Positions 63,635 to 64,000 of a DNA stretch of 64,000 nt are shown piece after piece. The position numbers were made by a program, and so were the translations under genes. The notes below the pieces were generated by a model. The model was not told the DNA's origin, searched no databases, and worked only from the letters and a program-made list of their open reading frames with translations. The DNA is from Elusimicrobiota bacterium. GTDB taxonomy: Bacteria > CAYTYR01 > UBA6262. The number at the start of each line of letters is the position of its first letter. Position 1 is the first letter of the stretch. Location: assembly GCA_003153935.1 (NCBI GenBank), contig PMCA01000034.1:12682-76681 (forward strand), given 5' to 3'.

Positions 63635-64000
63635 TGCCGGGATTTGAACTGATCGGTGAAGAAGAAAAACAAGCGGTAATGGAAATCTTTGATAATGGCG
63701 GTGTATTGTACCGATATGGGTTAAATGACAAGAGAAAGAATATTTTCCGAGTTGACCAATTTGAAGAAAGAATAGCGGCCCGGGTCGGGGCACAGCATGC
63801 GCTCTGCGTTTGCAGCGGTACCGCCGCTTTGAAGCTTTCACTTATTGCGTTAGGGGTGAAGGCTGGCGATGAAGTAATTACCCAAAGTTTCACGTTTATC
63901 GCCACTGTTGAGGCGATTCTGGAGCTGGGGGCTATTCCGGTCATAACGGAAATTGACCGGTCATTGAATATGGATCCCCTGGACCTGGAGAAAAAAATTC
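63635..64000 (+). CDS. DegT-family aminotransferase, KdnA-like, 3' truncated by window edge
   Basis: 122 codons are visible and the frame runs off the window. The start M-P-G-F-E-L-I-G-E-E-E, followed by G-V-L-Y-R-Y-G and C-S-G-T-A-A-L-K near residue 63, matches the N-terminus of KdnA-type octulosonate aminotransferases. AAGGAG at 63620-63625 lies about 10 bases before ATG 63635. The PLP lysine lies beyond the edge. Pairing with the Fe-dependent dehydrogenase upstream supports the call. Confidence 0.8.

Overview
The window is a dense 64 kb stretch in which every convincing gene lies on the + strand: 66 protein genes, two of them cut by the window edges, with no RNA gene, transposase or CRISPR array seen. 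The cell envelope is that of a diderm (an LptD-type outer-membrane protein and O-antigen-style sugar genes). Gene content, gene order (rho-rpmE-DUF1385-prfA-prmC-murA-his-trp-accD-folC), frequent TTG/GTG starts and roughly even base composition suggest an uncultured lineage such as Candidatus Omnitrophota. This placement is inferred from gene content and order, not from a database search.

Region 1 (1-12.6 kb) is housekeeping: a truncated ferritin-like protein, an inositol-phosphatase-family enzyme, DNA polymerase I, a small membrane protein, MutM, CoaE, Rho, ribosomal protein L31, a DUF1385 membrane protein, half of a chromate-transporter-type pair, RF1, PrmC and MurA. Three copies of a roughly 100 bp palindromic element surround mutM.

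Region 2 (12.6-28.9 kb) is a his-trp supercluster. hisD-C-B-H-A-(membrane protein)-F-I is followed almost without gaps by trpE-G-(Trm112-like)-D-C-B2-F-B1-A, then accD and folC. hisG and hisE are absent here, while trpB occurs twice, as both the TrpB2 and TrpB1 types. Short arrays with a 7 bp period lie inside hisH (twice), prmC and folC, and in two intergenic gaps.

Region 3 (28.9-39.6 kb) holds a sugar-ABC ATPase, a ROK kinase, LptD, an RMD/GMD-like reductase, a dTDP-rhamnose set (RmlA, an RmlC-like cupin, RmlB, RmlD), and a tandem pair of related exported proteins of unknown role.

Region 4 (39.6-64 kb) is a surface-polysaccharide locus built from several nucleotide-sugar modules. UDP-glucose dehydrogenase and UDP-xylose synthase come first. 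A CDP-3,6-dideoxyhexose module follows (RfbF, RfbG, RfbH), interrupted by a C-methyltransferase-type protein, a radical SAM enzyme, a NeuB-cupin fusion, a HAD phosphatase, a YerE-like thiamine-diphosphate enzyme, an SDR and a GtrA flippase. A GtrB-type glycosyltransferase comes next. After a consensus sigma70-type promoter at 53543-53571 come a Wzz-type protein, an EPS-associated MarR-like regulator, and a legionaminic-acid-type module (LegC-, PtmE-, NeuD-, NeuB- and NeuC-like). The locus ends in a GDP-fucose-synthase-like SDR and a pair resembling KdnB/KdnA, the enzymes that make 8-amino-Kdo. The most unusual candidate system is the 43.7-52.6 kb block. It appears to combine branched-chain 3,6-dideoxyhexose chemistry with a non-standard nonulosonate-type synthase. 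Its RfbH homologue has serine where the family's first iron-sulfur cysteine is expected.
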